Below the pieces are notes generated by a model, which saw only the letters and a program-made list of their open reading frames with translations, was not told the origin of the DNA and searched no databases. A stretch of 64,000 nucleotides of DNA, taken from contig SADC01001217.1 of assembly GCA_004194705.1 (NCBI GenBank), positions 372,001 through 436,000 of the forward strand, written 5' to 3'. This DNA comes from Ditylenchus dipsaci (lineage: Eukaryota; Nematoda; Chromadorea; Rhabditida; Anguinidae). Position numbers and translations under genes: made by a program. Below, piece by piece: positions 34,056-46,439 of the stretch. How positions within the stretch are numbered: the first letter of the stretch is position 1; each line of letters opens with the position of its first letter.

Positions 34056-35170
34056 AGGACCCTGTCTCTTCCTGATCGATCGTCCCCGCCAATCAAAAAT
34101 TTTTTTCCCTAATCATTGAAGTTCTGTACGGATTTTTTAACTTGGTTTCTAACACAACTAAACCTAAAACTAAATTCTAGGCCTTGTTTTGTTAGAAACT
34201 TAGTTGCAAAATCCGAAGAGAAGCTCAATGATCAGTGAAATTTTTTGAATTGGCGCGGGACCATTGAGCAGGAAGAGACAGGGTCCTTTGGCAGGAGCGC
34301 ACTATACCGCGTAGCCCAAAACTGTCTTAAAGCGTGTTTTTTTGATGTATGAGCAATTAAAACATACTTAAAACGTGTTTTTAGAGTGCGGAAGGAAATT
34401 TTTGGAAAAAAAAATTTTGACCAAAATTTGACTTTTTGCCTTGGGGGACCAAGGTAAACCACCTGGAGAGGGATTTTTTACCTCGTTTTTATTACTGAGA
34501 CTGGGCAAAAAGAGTCTCTAGACGCATTTTTTGATCGAGAGCGTTGCTCGGATTCATCTCCAAGGTAAGTGAGTGCGCGCATCTCTAACTCCCAAAACTC
34601 CCTCTAACTCCCTACCCCCCAGAAATTCAAATGTTTGTATTCTTCGATTGCCTGACCATCTTTTTCAACTGGGCCGTGGCAAAAAGAGACTCTATATGCA
34701 TTTCATGGTCAAAAGTACTTCTCGGATTCATCTCCAAGGTAAGTGAGTGCGCGCATTTTAACTCCCAAGCCCCCTACGCCCCCTCCGGGGGCGTAGGGGC
34801 TTGGGGGCTTGGAGTTGAGATGCGCACACACACATACCTTAGAGACCAAACACTCGAAAAAACTCTGGATGCATAAAAACAATGTGCATGCCAGAGTTTT
34901 TTATGCGGTAGGTCCCTGCAAGGAAAACTATGTTCAAGATCTTCTTCTTTTGAATCCTATCTTAAATAAAGTATTCACGTACCCTCTCCAGGTGGTTTAC
35001 CTTGGTCCCCCAAGGCAAAAAGTCAAATTTTGGTCAAATTTTTTTTTTCCAAAAATGGCCTTCCGCACTCTAAAAACACGTTTTAAGTATGTTTTAATTG
35101 CTCACACATCAAAAAAACACGCTTTAAGCCAGTTTTGGGCTACGCGGTATGATGCACTTTAGCCGGTCCT
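34056..35170. mobile_element. TTAA-flanked AGGACC-type foldback
   Basis: TTAA at 34052-34055 and 35171-35174; tips AGGACC and GGTCCT. A hairpin at 34056-34290 has its own tips AGGACCCTGTCTCTTCCTG. Long inverted arms follow: 34300-34475 against 34986-35160 (CCAAGGTAAACCACCTGGAG and complement). The loop has two direct copies of CGGATTCATCTCCAAGGTAA. TTAA targets are the rule for piggyBac-type elements. Confidence 0.75.
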
Positions 35171-35436
35171 TTAAGTGTGATTAGAATTATCTATTTTTTT
35201 CGTCTATATTCACATCATCCTAGTAGAAGGGACGGCGTGTGTTGACAATGGTGGAAAATTTAAAGAAAAGGAAGGTGTATACTAATTGCGACGCTTCAAT
35301 TCTGCTAAATGTTTACTAATACGATTCATATAATTCAATGAGTCATCTGCAAGGCATAGTCATAGCTTACAACATTGTCTTGGATCAGTAGTGTTAATCA
35401 TTTTTTGTTGTTTCCGTTATTGATGTTAAGCTACGT

Positions 35437-35710
35437 TCACATACTGCGACTCCGCCTCCGACTGCGCCTCCGACTACTACTTCGCCTCCGACTCCGACTA
35501 CTTATGTGAACACGAGTGTTTATATACTCCGACTTTGACTGCGACTCCGCCTTCGACTCCACCTCCGACTCCGCCTCCTACTACCTATGTGAACACTCGT
35601 GTTCACATACCCTCCTCCGCCTCCTACTGCGCCTCCGACTCCGCCTCCGACTCTTGCGTGTTCACATACAGTAGTCGGAGCCGCAGGCGCGCCTCCGACT
35701 ACTCGATTTT
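35437..35710. repeat. GACTCCGCCTCC / GTTCACATA word tract, left block
   Basis: Tandem GACTCCGCCTCCGACT units broken by GTTCACATAC or its complement (TATGTGAACAC) every 60-80 bases. A partner block in mixed orientation is at 37065-37205. Frames through it are Ser/Pro/Thr low complexity. Confidence 0.8.
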
Positions 35711-36888
35711 TGCATATTAAACATGTTTGATTTTTGTGTACTAAAAAAACTTTTTCTGCATAGTTTGATATTCCTAAGGCTATATTGGAGTGAGAAATAC
35801 AATTTTTTGAGCTGAGCAGAGTTTTTTGCGAGTTTTACGAGCAAAAACATCCATTTTCAAAATGAGTGCCACTTTTACATCAAACTATACCAAACGTCCC
35901 AAATTACCATTAATCATCCGAAATCACCTTAAATCGTTTCAAAATACTCTTAAAATCGCGAATAGTCTTGAATTACGCATGTCTACCCTGAACCACCCTA
36001 ATATTTCTAAACCCACCGAGACACTGTTTAAGCTGTTTAGCGTGCTTTGAGGTAATTTTTTTTGGAGGTTTAGGCCAGTTTGGCGCAGTTTTGGATGTGT
36101 GGTTAATGTGGGAGAAGGCGGTTGTACAGTGGTAGTTTGGGGTGGATTGAGGCGACAAAAATGAAAAAAATTGTGAATAGAACTTTAATCAGGTCAGCAA
36201 TTAACCAATTTTCAGAAAAATCACGAGTAACTCGTGATCCAGAACTTTATAGGGTTGTCGCATAGGTTCGTTCGGTTTTTAAAAAAGGTGTATAAATTTT
36301 TATTTTTAAAATATATAAACAAAATGTTTATTGCCGTTTATTAGCTCTGTTTCTCCTCTTTCGAATGATACATCACACTTTATTTCTCACAATAATTTTC
36401 AGAAAAAAACAATGAAACAGTTCAATCAATAATGTATTCTCCTTAACTGAAGAACTCATTGAGCCGTTCTTCCAACTCTTGACCATTTTCGAACGGAATG
36501 GAAGAATGGCTCAATGAGTTCTTCAGTGAAAGAGAATACATTATTGATTGAATTGTTTCATTGTTTTTTTTCTTCTGAAAATTGCTGTGAAAAAAAAGTG
36601 TGATGTATCATTCGAAAGAGGAGAAACAGAGCTACCAAACGGCATATAACATTTCTGTATTCATTCAAAATAAAAATTTATATACCTTTAAAAAAAACCG
36701 ACTTAACTGCTTGGGTGTCTGAAAGGAGTTGATTAGGTCCAAAGTAATTCGGTCAAGCGACTCACGCTTCATACTTTTATCCAAAAGGTAAACCCCTCAT
36801 TTTTGACTATAAACTGTAATTTGACTGTAATAATCCATTTTAATACGGCTCCAAATGCTTTTATATAGCATTAGTGTTCGTATATATA
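35711..36888. repeat. Spacer with a long palindrome
   Basis: About 36265-36450 (AAACAATGAAACAGTTCAAT, AACTGAAGAACTCATTGAGC) returns inverted at 36500-36700. No gene. The rest is unremarkable. Confidence 0.6.
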
Positions 36889-37018
36889 CAGTCGACGCTC
36901 GATATAACGTCCCTCAAGGGACCGGCCAAAATGGGACGTTATATCGAGCGTTCATTTGACCAAATTCGTGATTTTTTCGGGACGTTGTATCGGGGGTCGT
37001 TATATCGAGCGTCGACTG
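36889..37018. mobile_element. CAGTCGA-type MITE, word ATAACGTCCC
   Basis: Tips CAGTCGACGCTCGATATAAC and its complement, TA on both sides. 130 bp, the shortest and cleanest member. The word ATATAACGTCCC is repeated three times in both orientations. Confidence 0.85.
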
Positions 37019-37064
37019 TATTAAACAAAAGAAACTTAATAGGTAAGTTAAGAAAAGTGAAAAA

Positions 37065-37205
37065 TTTGGTGTTCACATACTGTGACTCCGACTCCCGACT
37101 CTGACTGCGACTCCATTGTGAACACAGGACCGAGAACGGAGTCGGAGTCGCAGTGTGTTCACAATGGCGTCGGAGTCGCAGAGTGTTCACAATGGCGTCG
37201 GTGAT
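37065..37205. repeat. GACTCCGACTCC / GTTCACA word tract, right block
   Basis: GTGTTCACATACTGTGACTC, then GGAGTCGGAGTCGCAGTGTG repeated twice with GTTCACAATGGCGTC. Partner of 35437-35710. No TSD identified. 37240-37450 next to it is a reversed copy of the 4930-5075 family. Confidence 0.7.
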
Positions 37206-37789
37206 TTTATTTATGAGGGGGTTATTTATGACCCATAGTCAGGACTCCGAATGAAAAATTTCAAAAAAAGGACATTTGGGTAAAAAAAGGACATTTTGAC
37301 TAGTTTTGAAGTAAAAGGGTCATTTTATCCAGTGCTTGTTGCCATTTTGAAGCGAAAAAAAAGATTTTGACTAAATTTTCAAAAATAAAAAAGATTTGGG
37401 GTGCTGAAAAAACAACAAATCTTTTTAAAAAGGACGATTTGGATCCCTGCCCATAGTCATTTCGGCCTCTACTTTCTAATTGGTTTTTGTGAAATTTTCT
37501 AATTTTACTTTACAAATTGACACTTTTTTAAAATTAGTGAGTAGCCAAAGTTCTGGGCTTTCATCTTTGCTATCACAGAAAGAAAAAATGCCAACTCGTA
37601 AAAGCTGAAAATTCAAAAAAAGTTCAAATTACACAAAAACCACAAAAAAGCAGGTAGAGGCCGACATAGGCATCTAGGTGTTTTTGATTAGATTTTCTAA
37701 CTTTATCGTATGAGTACACAATTTTTTTGCACTAATACGTAGCCAATATTCTGGGCTTTCATTTCCGCTATCATTAAGAGCAAAATTAC

Positions 37790-38067
37790 CATCAAATTTG
37801 AAAAACATGAATTGACAAAAAAAAGGCGGCCAATTTCAATATTTTTATTTGAAATTCAAAAAAGGCGGGCAAATTGATAAAAAAAGGCGGCTAATTTCAC
37901 ACATTAGGCGGTACATTTCACATACATCCCTTTTGGAAAGGAGCTATTGGCGAAAACAAACCATTGGCGAAGTGATCTCACTGGCGAAAAGATCTTATTG
38001 GCGAAAGTTTCATTGGTGAAACGATTACGCCCCACGTTAGGATGGTAAAACAGCGATTGGGTACAAT
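37790..38067. repeat. ATTGGCGAAA and GGCGGCTAATTT word repeats
   Basis: AAAAGGCGG(C/G) units at 37820-37905, then ATTGGCGAAA units at 37945-38030. Reverse complements of both occur at 33185-33250 and 33515-33545. No gene. Confidence 0.6.
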
Positions 38068-38342
38068 TGCGATTGGATACAGCAATTGGGTACAGTCTAA
38101 AATTAGTTTTGAATTTATTTAGTCCCACCGCATATTTTTTTGAAAATTTTTCACTTAGGCGCAAGTTAGACCAGTTCTCGAATGGACGGGCTTGAACGTG
38201 TAATTTTTCTTGTCCTTTTTTTTGCGCTAGTAAAGAAAACACCCCCTCCCCCATAAATTTTAAGATATAAAAATAGCTGTGACTGTTCTTGTTTAGGCTT
38301 AAGCTCGATGTAGGCCAGCGTATGTTGGCGGGGACTAAAAAT

Positions 38343-38888
38343 GTTTCAACACTCAGCCTCCCAAGCGTAGTAATTGCTGACTCAGAATTTCACAATCAAC
38401 ACGATGGTGCAAAACCGCTCCTAAAAGTAGGCTGTTTTTGGTCACCCTCAATCACTTGAAATTTTGAGAAATTTAGATGGTAGTCACCGAAATTTTTATT
38501 AAACCTAGGCGTAAAACCACTCAAAATATAAAGCTGGGTCAAAGCTATCTATTGAGCCCAAACTTGCATCAGAGTGATCATATTTTCACAGAGAATTTAC
38601 GATTTTCCTTCAAAGATATCCCGAAACTGGATCTTTGAAGGGAAATCGTAAATTCTCTGTGAAAATATGATCACTCTGATGCAAGTTTGGGCTCAAGAGA
38701 TAGCTCTGACCATCTAAATTTTTAAAAAATACAAGTGATTGAGGGTGACCAAAAACAGCCTACTTTCAGGAGGGGTTTTCGCCATCTCATACCAACTTTT
38801 TTTCAAATTTTTTGCACCATCGTGTTACGCGTGAAATTCTGAGTCAAAAGCAGCAATTACTACGCTTGGGAGGCGGAGTGTTGAGACA
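38343..38888. repeat. Foldback element, tips TCAACACTC
   Basis: Arms of about 230 bp: CAACACTCAGCCTCCCAAGC at the left and GCTTGGGAGGCGGAGTGTTG at the right; the arms meet near 38620. No coding. Confidence 0.75.
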
Positions 38889-38937
38889 CTTTCCGGGCTC
38901 TGGTACACATATTTAAGTACCTTTAATAGTGTTTTAA

Positions 38938-39597
38938 AGGACTATGATTTTTGAGCTCCACTATGATCCACTACGACTATGATCTTTGAGCAGCGACATG
39001 CGCAAAATATGAATTGGCTGGGAACACTTCTCTTTGGTCTCGCACATTACTCTTTCGAGTCGTTAGATGTGACTGCAAAGAGTATAGTGCGAGACCAAAG
39101 AGAAGTGTCCCCCGTCAATTCAAATTTTGCACATGCCGCTGCTCGCAAAACCATGCAATACATTTTTTTTTGGCGCAAAAATTTTTTTTTGCTCAAATCC
39201 GTTTTTTTGGCACAAATTTTTGTTTGCGTAATTAGATCCAAGATTTTTAACTTTGTTAAGAAGTTTAACATCATGATGTAGCCACGCTCTTCTAGTTTCT
39301 AATGAGGTATCATTCATGGCATCATCTTTATAAAATGTAATACGAAAAGCTAAAAGTATGAACTAAATTGTTGTTCTGATTTGGTTCATACTTTTAGCTT
39401 TTTGTATCTCATTTTTTAAAGATCATGCAATAAATGATACCTCATTAGAAACTAGAAGAGCGTGCCTACATGATGATGTTAAAATCAAAAAAAAAAGCTG
39501 AAAATTTTCGATTTAATTACGCAAAACGAAAATTTGCGCCAAAAAAGAAGTATTTTTGCGCCAAAATAAAGTATTGTCTGCAAAAAACCATGGTCCT
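38938..39597. mobile_element. TTAA-flanked AGGACC-type element
   Basis: TTAA at 38934-38937 and 39598-39601, tips AGGACTATG and CATGGTCCT. An inner palindrome ACACTTCTCTTTGGTCTC is shared with 23093-23250 and 57625-57809. A second inner palindrome spans 39290-39465. Confidence 0.75.
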
Positions 39598-40255
39598 TTA
39601 AATGGTTCTCTAAAGGGTCTCTTGTTCAAAATTCGTACCAGCCAATTCGAAAAGTTTTTCGAATATTTTAACCTCTGTACGGATTTTTCAGCTTGGTTTC
39701 TGACAAAACAAGACCTGTAATTCAGAAGCATTTTTTTCGACCATCTTCTTTTAAATAAGAAAAAATTAATGGGGGTACTCGATACTGGGGTCGATTTTTC
39801 AACCATAAACAAACTGAAGTTTGTTTATAGAAACTATATTTTTAATGGCATAAATTTTAATTTTTTAACTTAGGCAAAGCCTTAGGCGCATGGTAGTCCA
39901 GCGCCGTAAGGACAGGCTTGATAGTACCCAACCGCAAGTGTACCAACGGCTGTACCCAATCACAATGTGTACCCAATCGCTGGGCAGTCTGTTAGGATGA
40001 GTTCAAACGTGTTTTATCTTACGTTTTTCAGGATATATGGGCTGGGATTTCGACAAGTTAGAATAAAGACAAGTTGGGCTTTACGAGTTGGACGAGTAGG
40101 GTTGAGACAAGTTCTGTGTCGTTCCATATGATATTTTTTGGAAAGAATGTATATAATGAATAATACCAATGAAACAGCGAGGCGGTGGCATTAAACTAGA
40201 GAAAAAAAACCGACTGCAACTAATTGAGCTAATTAAAGATAGCTTATGCACTCAC

Positions 40256-41668
40256 GTTTCGGTGTAGTAGTGGTAGTATGTGGAGAAGTAGTAGTAGTTG
40301 TTGTCGTGGTGGTACTTGCAGTAGTTGTAGGAGTCGGAAAAGTGATCAACTGGCCAGTAATCGGCTGAAAAGGGTAGGAAGTAGAAGTCACCATCCAAGG
40401 ATTGCCTGTTGGCAAGGTCATGGGCGATATGAAAGGAGTAAATGTGATTGGCTCTGGAATGGTAGTAGTGGGTATAAATGGAACTGGTATCATAGTCCAC
40501 GGTGAAGGTGTTGTAGTGGTGAGTGGAGGGTCAGTGGAAACACGGGCAGGGGTTGAACTACTGGAGGCGGTCTCCCACAATATCTGGCGTCGTATTTGAT
40601 GTCGTCGATGACCAGGATTCCTTGGTCGGCGCTCGGGATTATGGATATCTGAACAAATTAAGGGTTAGCAAGCCACAACTTTTTATGTTCGCTCATGTTT
40701 AGTACTCACATGAAAAGGGTGCTTGATAGGAGGAATTTTCAGAGCCACTTTGCCTGGCTGGATGTGCGACTGCAGCATGCCTGTGCAGTTGAACTGACGA
40801 TAGTACTGATCCAGAAGGCAAATTTCCAGATCAGATGATCCTGAAATCGCAATATGCATTTTGCAGTAAGTTTAGGCTTGAAAGTCACAAACCTATGGTC
40901 CAATATGTGAAACTGAACAGAGAAGGCTCTCCTTGGCAGTTGAGAACATCTGAAGCCAGCATGTCTGGTGGACTGCCTCCGTGAATTTCGATTAAAGCGA
41001 ATGGTTCTGCTGGAAGTAAATAGTTTTACCCCTAATTTGTGCCTTATTTCAAATCGTAAAAGCCCAAGTGCACCCCCTTCCAAAGAGCATTTTTCTCTGA
41101 GCGTCCTATTTTGGGTTCCCTTGATTTTTATAAGTTTTCTTTTTTGCAATGTATAGCGCGCTAACTTAGGCTTAGGTTTAGGCTTAGGCTCAGGCCTTAG
41201 GCTTAGATGAAAAAAGTTTTCTCAGAGAAAGATACTCTTTGCAAGGGGCGGGTGCACTTGGGGTGCTGTTATTTCAAACTCACAAGGCAAAACCATGGTT
41301 CCAGTTGCGGCTAACCACAGCAAAGCATCTGGCTCTCCTCTAGCCACCCTCCACCTGTCCTGAGTCTGTCCCATGCTACCCCACCTGCAGGGTGTGGCAA
41401 AGTCACAGTCAAAGCCGATGCTAGGATTGGCTGCCATGTCAGGGGGCAGCACAGGCATGTCCATCGTGGTCACAAACAGCCCTAGAGCCATCTGTAGTAT
41501 CCTGCTGACCAGTATGCCCGCTGGACTCCCATCTGCGGCTGGAGCTGTGCCTATGGCTGAGGCGATTCCACCTCTGGCGTTGCCTATAGCAGAGGTGGCT
41601 GGAGGTAGCGTTTGGCGAATGTCTGGTAGACCAGACGGTCTACCTGGTCCATGGATTATGGAGTTCAT
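40256..41668 (-). CDS. MAM-domain exons followed by a Thr-rich stalk
   Basis: Exons 41284-41668, 40893-41009, 40710-40840 and 40256-40648 join in phase through GTGAGT and GTTTGT donors. The protein reads a Pro/Ala-rich lead, then one MAM domain: GFDCDFATPCRWGSM, EPFALIEIHGG, SLFSFTYWTIGSSDLEICL, VALKIPPIKHPFH and GILVIDDIKYDARYC. The order matches MAM domain 1 at 32328-33009. After the final Cys the frame that closes soon stops, whereas a long Thr/Pro/Ser-rich frame runs on the neighbouring phase (TTTTTTTTSPH) to a GTGAGT donor at 40255. Either a short intron was missed or there is an indel. Start at 41668 is the first ATG, but no clear signal peptide follows, so an upstream exon is likely. 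Probably the 5' part of the gene at 30600-33123, or a tandem paralogue. Confidence 0.72.
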
Positions 41669-43601
41669 TTATAATAGAGATTTTAAGATGAAAATAAATT
41701 GTTCATAAGAAATAGGAAAAAGAGCATTTGTGTAAGTAACGAAAAGATTTAGTGTGACTTAAATTATTCGAAATTTTGGTCAATACTAAATTGTTGCACC
41801 AATATGTAATTTATCTAAAAAAGTATATGTATTTAAAATTTTATTAGAGTATTATAGTTCGTTGTAAAGCTCAGATTTAGGGCTACATGATGGAGTAAAA
41901 ATAAAAAGAGTAGCTGCTGTCAATATGGGCGTAGCCAGGGGGGGGGGCTGAGGGGGCTATAGCCCCCCCCGTCAAATTTTTCGAAAAAGGTTGTCAATTA
42001 AAAACACTATAAAAACTCGAAAACGGTGTAGGGAAAATGACCTCTTGGGGAGCTTTAGCACCCCGCCCCCACCGTCAGATTTTTCTGGCTACGCTTCTGG
42101 CTCTCAAATCCCAGTCCCTCCAGTAACATTTCTCTTTTCGTTGGGTTATTGGAACTCAACCATAGACAAAAGAGAAATCAAATTTTTCATGAAAGGACAT
42201 TAAAAATAAACCGAGTTTAGGTAATTTTGCTAATGGGGATAGGTGGATCAATAGAATTGATCTGGTAGATCATATTATAAAGAGTAATTTCAAATTTCAA
42301 TTTACAAAGAGAACCGAAAAAAAGAATAAGATATTGTTACTGAAGATATTAGGCCAGACACTTGATGTCCTCTTACGTTTAGCCGCCTTCAAGCACCTAC
42401 TACAAAAAAGCGTTGCACTTTTGGGTGATGGTGATCAACTTTCTATATACGCACATATTGACTGACTTGAAATACATAAAAAATCGTGATCCAAATAATT
42501 TTACTGCAATTCTAAAGAAAAAAACGATTTGTCGTAGAATTTCAAAAGTGAAAAAAAACTGAAGTCCACAAAGTTACAGACCTTTTTAAAAAGTGCAGAT
42601 ATCACCGGGCTGAGAGCCTTTGGTATAAGCTAAGTTTTTTGTATTGTGTTTTTCTCAAAAAATTTTGTTATTGTTTTACGGCCGCTTATTTTTCTAGCGG
42701 AAAATTTGTAAAAATTTCAAACACAGCGCAGAGGTGGTTGCCAATATTTTTTAGAATTTTTTTTCAAATTCGCTACTTCTTTGTAATCTCTGCTGCAATT
42801 TTTTCTATTTTTAATTTAGGCAAAACCTTAGGCGCAGGCTAGGACAATGTATGTAAGGACGGACTCAAATGTGTATTCTAAACTGCGAAATTAAAAAAAA
42901 CGAAAAAATTTAATCAAACGTTTATGCACTGTCAAACACATCAGATAAAATCAAAAAAAGACTCAGAAACTATTTTGTAATCACCATCATCGCGAAAAGT
43001 CAGAATCCAACACCTCTGAAACCAGATAAACTGCTAACCAGCTATTAATTTTTCACATCTTCTCCGCACCTTCTCTGCCATCTCAAAAGTCAGTGGAAAG
43101 AAAAGTGAGAATGCAAATTTGTGAAGAAAACATTGTCATCTTCAGCTGCAAACAGGTTGAGTGGTGTTGGTCAAACAAGGCAGCAGGAGAAACCGCAAAT
43201 TAAATCGCCTCTGAAAATAGTGGTGTTTTTAACCCCTAGATGGATCAATGGGGATGACCACTACCCTACGGCTATTGACTTGTGTTTGTAGTGGTCAGAG
43301 AAAGCAGGGGAAAGTGACTCAGTTTGTGATTCTATCCCCTCTTCGAAGAAAGTGAAGAAGTTGGTGGATGAATCGATGTAATCCCTCTTGCTTTTTACGG
43401 TTTTTGCTCCTCTTATTTATATAACACTTGAAGCGTGAGGGGGATGAGCAATTTTAGATGAAATAATAATTGTCATTGAAGAATAAAACAACCAAGAAAA
43501 CATAAAAAATTAATGCTGTGCACTCCTTTTTTATCATGAATTTTGGGAAGAGACTTTTGGCTCAAAAAAGTTCGGGGTCACAATTTGGATTTTATGAATA
43601 C
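41669..43601. other. Intergenic with one small foldback
   Basis: 41928-42094 is bounded by GGGCGTAGCCAGG and CTGGCTACGC, with G and C runs (a 10-G run at about 41938-41947) that fold; length errors are likely there. The remaining sequence shows no gene that I recognise. Confidence 0.45.
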
Positions 43602-45481
43602 ATGGTGGCCCAAAACACTTCGAAAATTTTTGCGTAGGTAGCTCTCTGCTACATCGATTTCCGCAGGAAAATTGATGACAATAGCTAAGTTCCCTGGGAG
43701 TTCCTCTACATGAAAGACAGAAGACAAGACTTATGTACTCATTTTTTCAACCACACGGGAGACCAAGGCAAAATCTTGAATTTTCGGCGACTTCATTCTT
43801 TTTTTTATTCCACTTTCATAAGTAAATCGACCACACTGAGCGCGAATCTGTAATCAAAATTGGCATTTTGTCAGTAGAAAATGAGCTTTCTTGGTAATTT
43901 TTTCAAAAAATCGACATTTCTTAGCCACCACCTTACTTCTTTTTGACGTAACTTCCTGGAGGGACGACTTTTTAAAATTTTTTGCACTATCTGACGTAAA
44001 ATTAAATTTTCTCTCTCATGCAAGTCAGAAAAAAGTTGGAGAGGACCCTTTATTTTTTCGATAGAGGCCTTTTTAGAGCAAAAAAATATGTCAAGCAAAA
44101 AAATTTCTTTTTAGACCTTTTTTCAAAGTTTTTGTTCCAAAAAATTTTTCAATAGTATAAAAGTGCTGTCAATTCTGCGTCGAACAGTATATTGTTTGTA
44201 TATCAGAATGAAAAAAATTGACTTACAAACACCTAAAAGAAAAAACAATCACTTTCTATAAATTTATAACAACATTTTTTTGAATTTGCGCCTATTCAAA
44301 ATTTTTTGGTGAAAAATAGGTCGACCAAAATTAAGGTTGCTCAGAATTGTGAAGGGAACACGATGATCCGAAAAGAAAAATTGGGCCAATAAATGAGGTG
44401 ACAAGGTTTTTATAGACTTTTTATATATTACAGAAAACTTCTTTTAACACTCGAACACGCGAGCGGCACTTTAGGTCCGTTGCAATCAGAATTTCATGGT
44501 GATCATTTTTAATAAATACACTATGGGTGGTTGGATATTCGAAAGTCCGGTAAAAACGCTATTTAAAAATTTTCAAATTTTCGAAATTTTTATTACGTTC
44601 AAGTCCATTTATCCAAGTCATTTTATGTGAAGTGTGAAGTAAAGTAGTGTGAAGCAAAAGTCCAAAGAAAATCAAAAAATTTATCCTAAAACCATTTTGA
44701 CGTGAAACTCTGTCTTTTCTAGTCAAACTAACATATCTGACGCCGGATTCGTGTTTAGCGTAGTCAAATTGCTTATAAAAATGCTCTTTAAAGTAGAAAT
44801 ATGCTTTCAAATTTTGAATTCCGCCAAGACAATAAATATTTGAATCCTTAAACAAATATAAAATTTTGGGTGGCTGCGGACTCGGATCCCGGCAACTGAG
44901 AACACGGACAACTCAGCTTTTGAACAACTGATCTCAAAAGAAACTTATATATAGGACAACTCATCACAATTATACTGATCTTTTGAATACCCGCCCAATG
45001 TGCAATTCATTTTTAGGACAACTCATCACAACTAAAACTCATCTTTCGGATAATTGGCGGGAAATGTTTGAATTATGGGACAATTGAATTGAAATAAGGT
45101 TTGACTTTCTGGCAACTTGACCGTTCTGTGTTTCGACTTCGAACATTTAGGCTTCCTGTCGTTTCGTGTCATTTATGTTGATTTATTGGTATTCTCAACC
45201 TTTACATACCCTCTTCATGGCTCTTGGACACCAAAATACTTCTTCATCACCGAATTTTCTTTATTTATGATCAGAGGTGTTTTAAGAATCTTATAAATTT
45301 AGATTGCACAGTCCCTCCTACTTCTCTAATAATAGGTAACTTGAGAAGAGACACAATTATTTTACAGAATGAAAAATGGAACCATAAGTTGACAAACCAT
45401 AACCAAAAATTTCCACATTCAACCTGCAGCCTCGATAAATTACGTCGCAGTTTACCTATTAGGCTTACAAAATTGTGAATA

Positions 45482-45731
45482 CCGTATTTCCTGTAATATG
45501 GCGGCATGCCGCCTTATTTTTCAAAACCTTGAAAATCCGAAAAATTCGAATTCAATCTCGAGATTTTCGAGTGCTTAACCAAAATCTAAAAATTAGAATC
45601 GGTAGAGCTCGTGGGAGTTAAAAAACGCATCAAACAGATAACCAAAATATTTACTCTGCTTCGAGATATAGACCCTCGAAGTTGGAAGTGCCTCCTTATT
45701 AGAGGGTGCCGCCTTATTACAGGAAATACGG
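45482..45731. mobile_element. CCGTA-ended MITE inside the MULE, word ATGGCGGC
   Basis: TA flanks at 45480-45481 and 45732-45733; tips CCGTATTTCCTGTAATA and complement. The word ATGGCGGCATGCCGCC at the left, GTGCCGCCTTATTAC at the right. Core GAATCGGTAGAGCTCGTGGG shared with the family. It is later than the MULE. Confidence 0.85.
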
Positions 45732-46439
45732 TAATATTTTTTTATCTCCATTTCATTGAACCTACACTTTATTCTGCATAACAGCACACAAAACAATACG
45801 CATTAGACCAGAACACATCGAGTTTTTAATAACAACATTGAAAAGCAAAGCTGTAGCCCATGAACGGACGCATCCCCATCGGATCATTGGTGAGAATCCC
45901 TGCAAGGAGAGCATAAATAATTGGGAAATAATCGAAATACTCACGGTCCTTGTTAGCGGATTCCGAGCGAAGAGATACAGCCATAAAGCCGCCATGCTTC
46001 CACGACAGTGTTCAACCACCAGTGACAAACCTGAAGGAACGAGCTTATCAGTAAAGTACATCAGCAAATCCCATACCATCACTTCTCCGACAACCGAAAA
46101 CAATAGCAGATAGCGGCACCCCTTTCGAATTTTCCCATAGAGGATGAATATTGGGCACTTGCTTGCATCGAACATCAAACCTAGCTCCACTGTGCGCTAT
46201 CTTGTTATTGTCCGAAGAGGTGTTTTACTGAAGCTTTCGAAGATCGCTGAAACAGTTTATGAAAAACAACACACATGAACCTCAGAAAACCAACTCCGTC
46301 ATTGGACCCAAGTCACGACCAAGCCAGTTGATGATAGAGACATTGCTTAGCAAAGCTTCCTCGGCATCATTAATTTATCATCAATTCCCTGCTTAAATCA
46401 AAATAAGATGACTTGCAACGATAAAGTTAATTTTCTTCA

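Larger units (their letters stand above)
38068..39992. repeat. GATTGGGTACA word arms bracketing other elements
   Basis: CAGCGATTGGGTACAATTGC at 38050-38100 is answered by TGTACCCAATCGCTG at 39925-39985, each with three to five diverged copies of the word. Between them lie the foldback at 38343-38888 and the TTAA element at 38938-39597. No TSD fixed. Confidence 0.55.

Noticed and set aside
35535..35720. Ser/Pro-rich 61-codon frame as a secreted protein
   Set aside because: It is a translation of the GACTCCGCCTCC word repeats.
40278..40505. Plus-strand Ser/Arg/Cys-rich frame
   Set aside because: Antisense of the Thr-rich stalk exon.
41373..41708. 111-codon plus-strand frame
   Set aside because: Antisense of the first MAM exon at 41284-41668, which has splice signals and the CDF..CRW motif.
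44885..45090. CRISPR-like array of GGACAACTCATCAC repeats
   Set aside because: Units vary in length and sequence, spacers are not constant, the array is mirrored at 47340-47560 and the genome is eukaryotic.
45762..46190. 142-codon minus-strand frame with several hydrophobic stretches as a membrane protein
   Set aside because: Lies inside a dead MULE, lacks splice links and family motifs, and is probably a shadow of the decayed transposase region.
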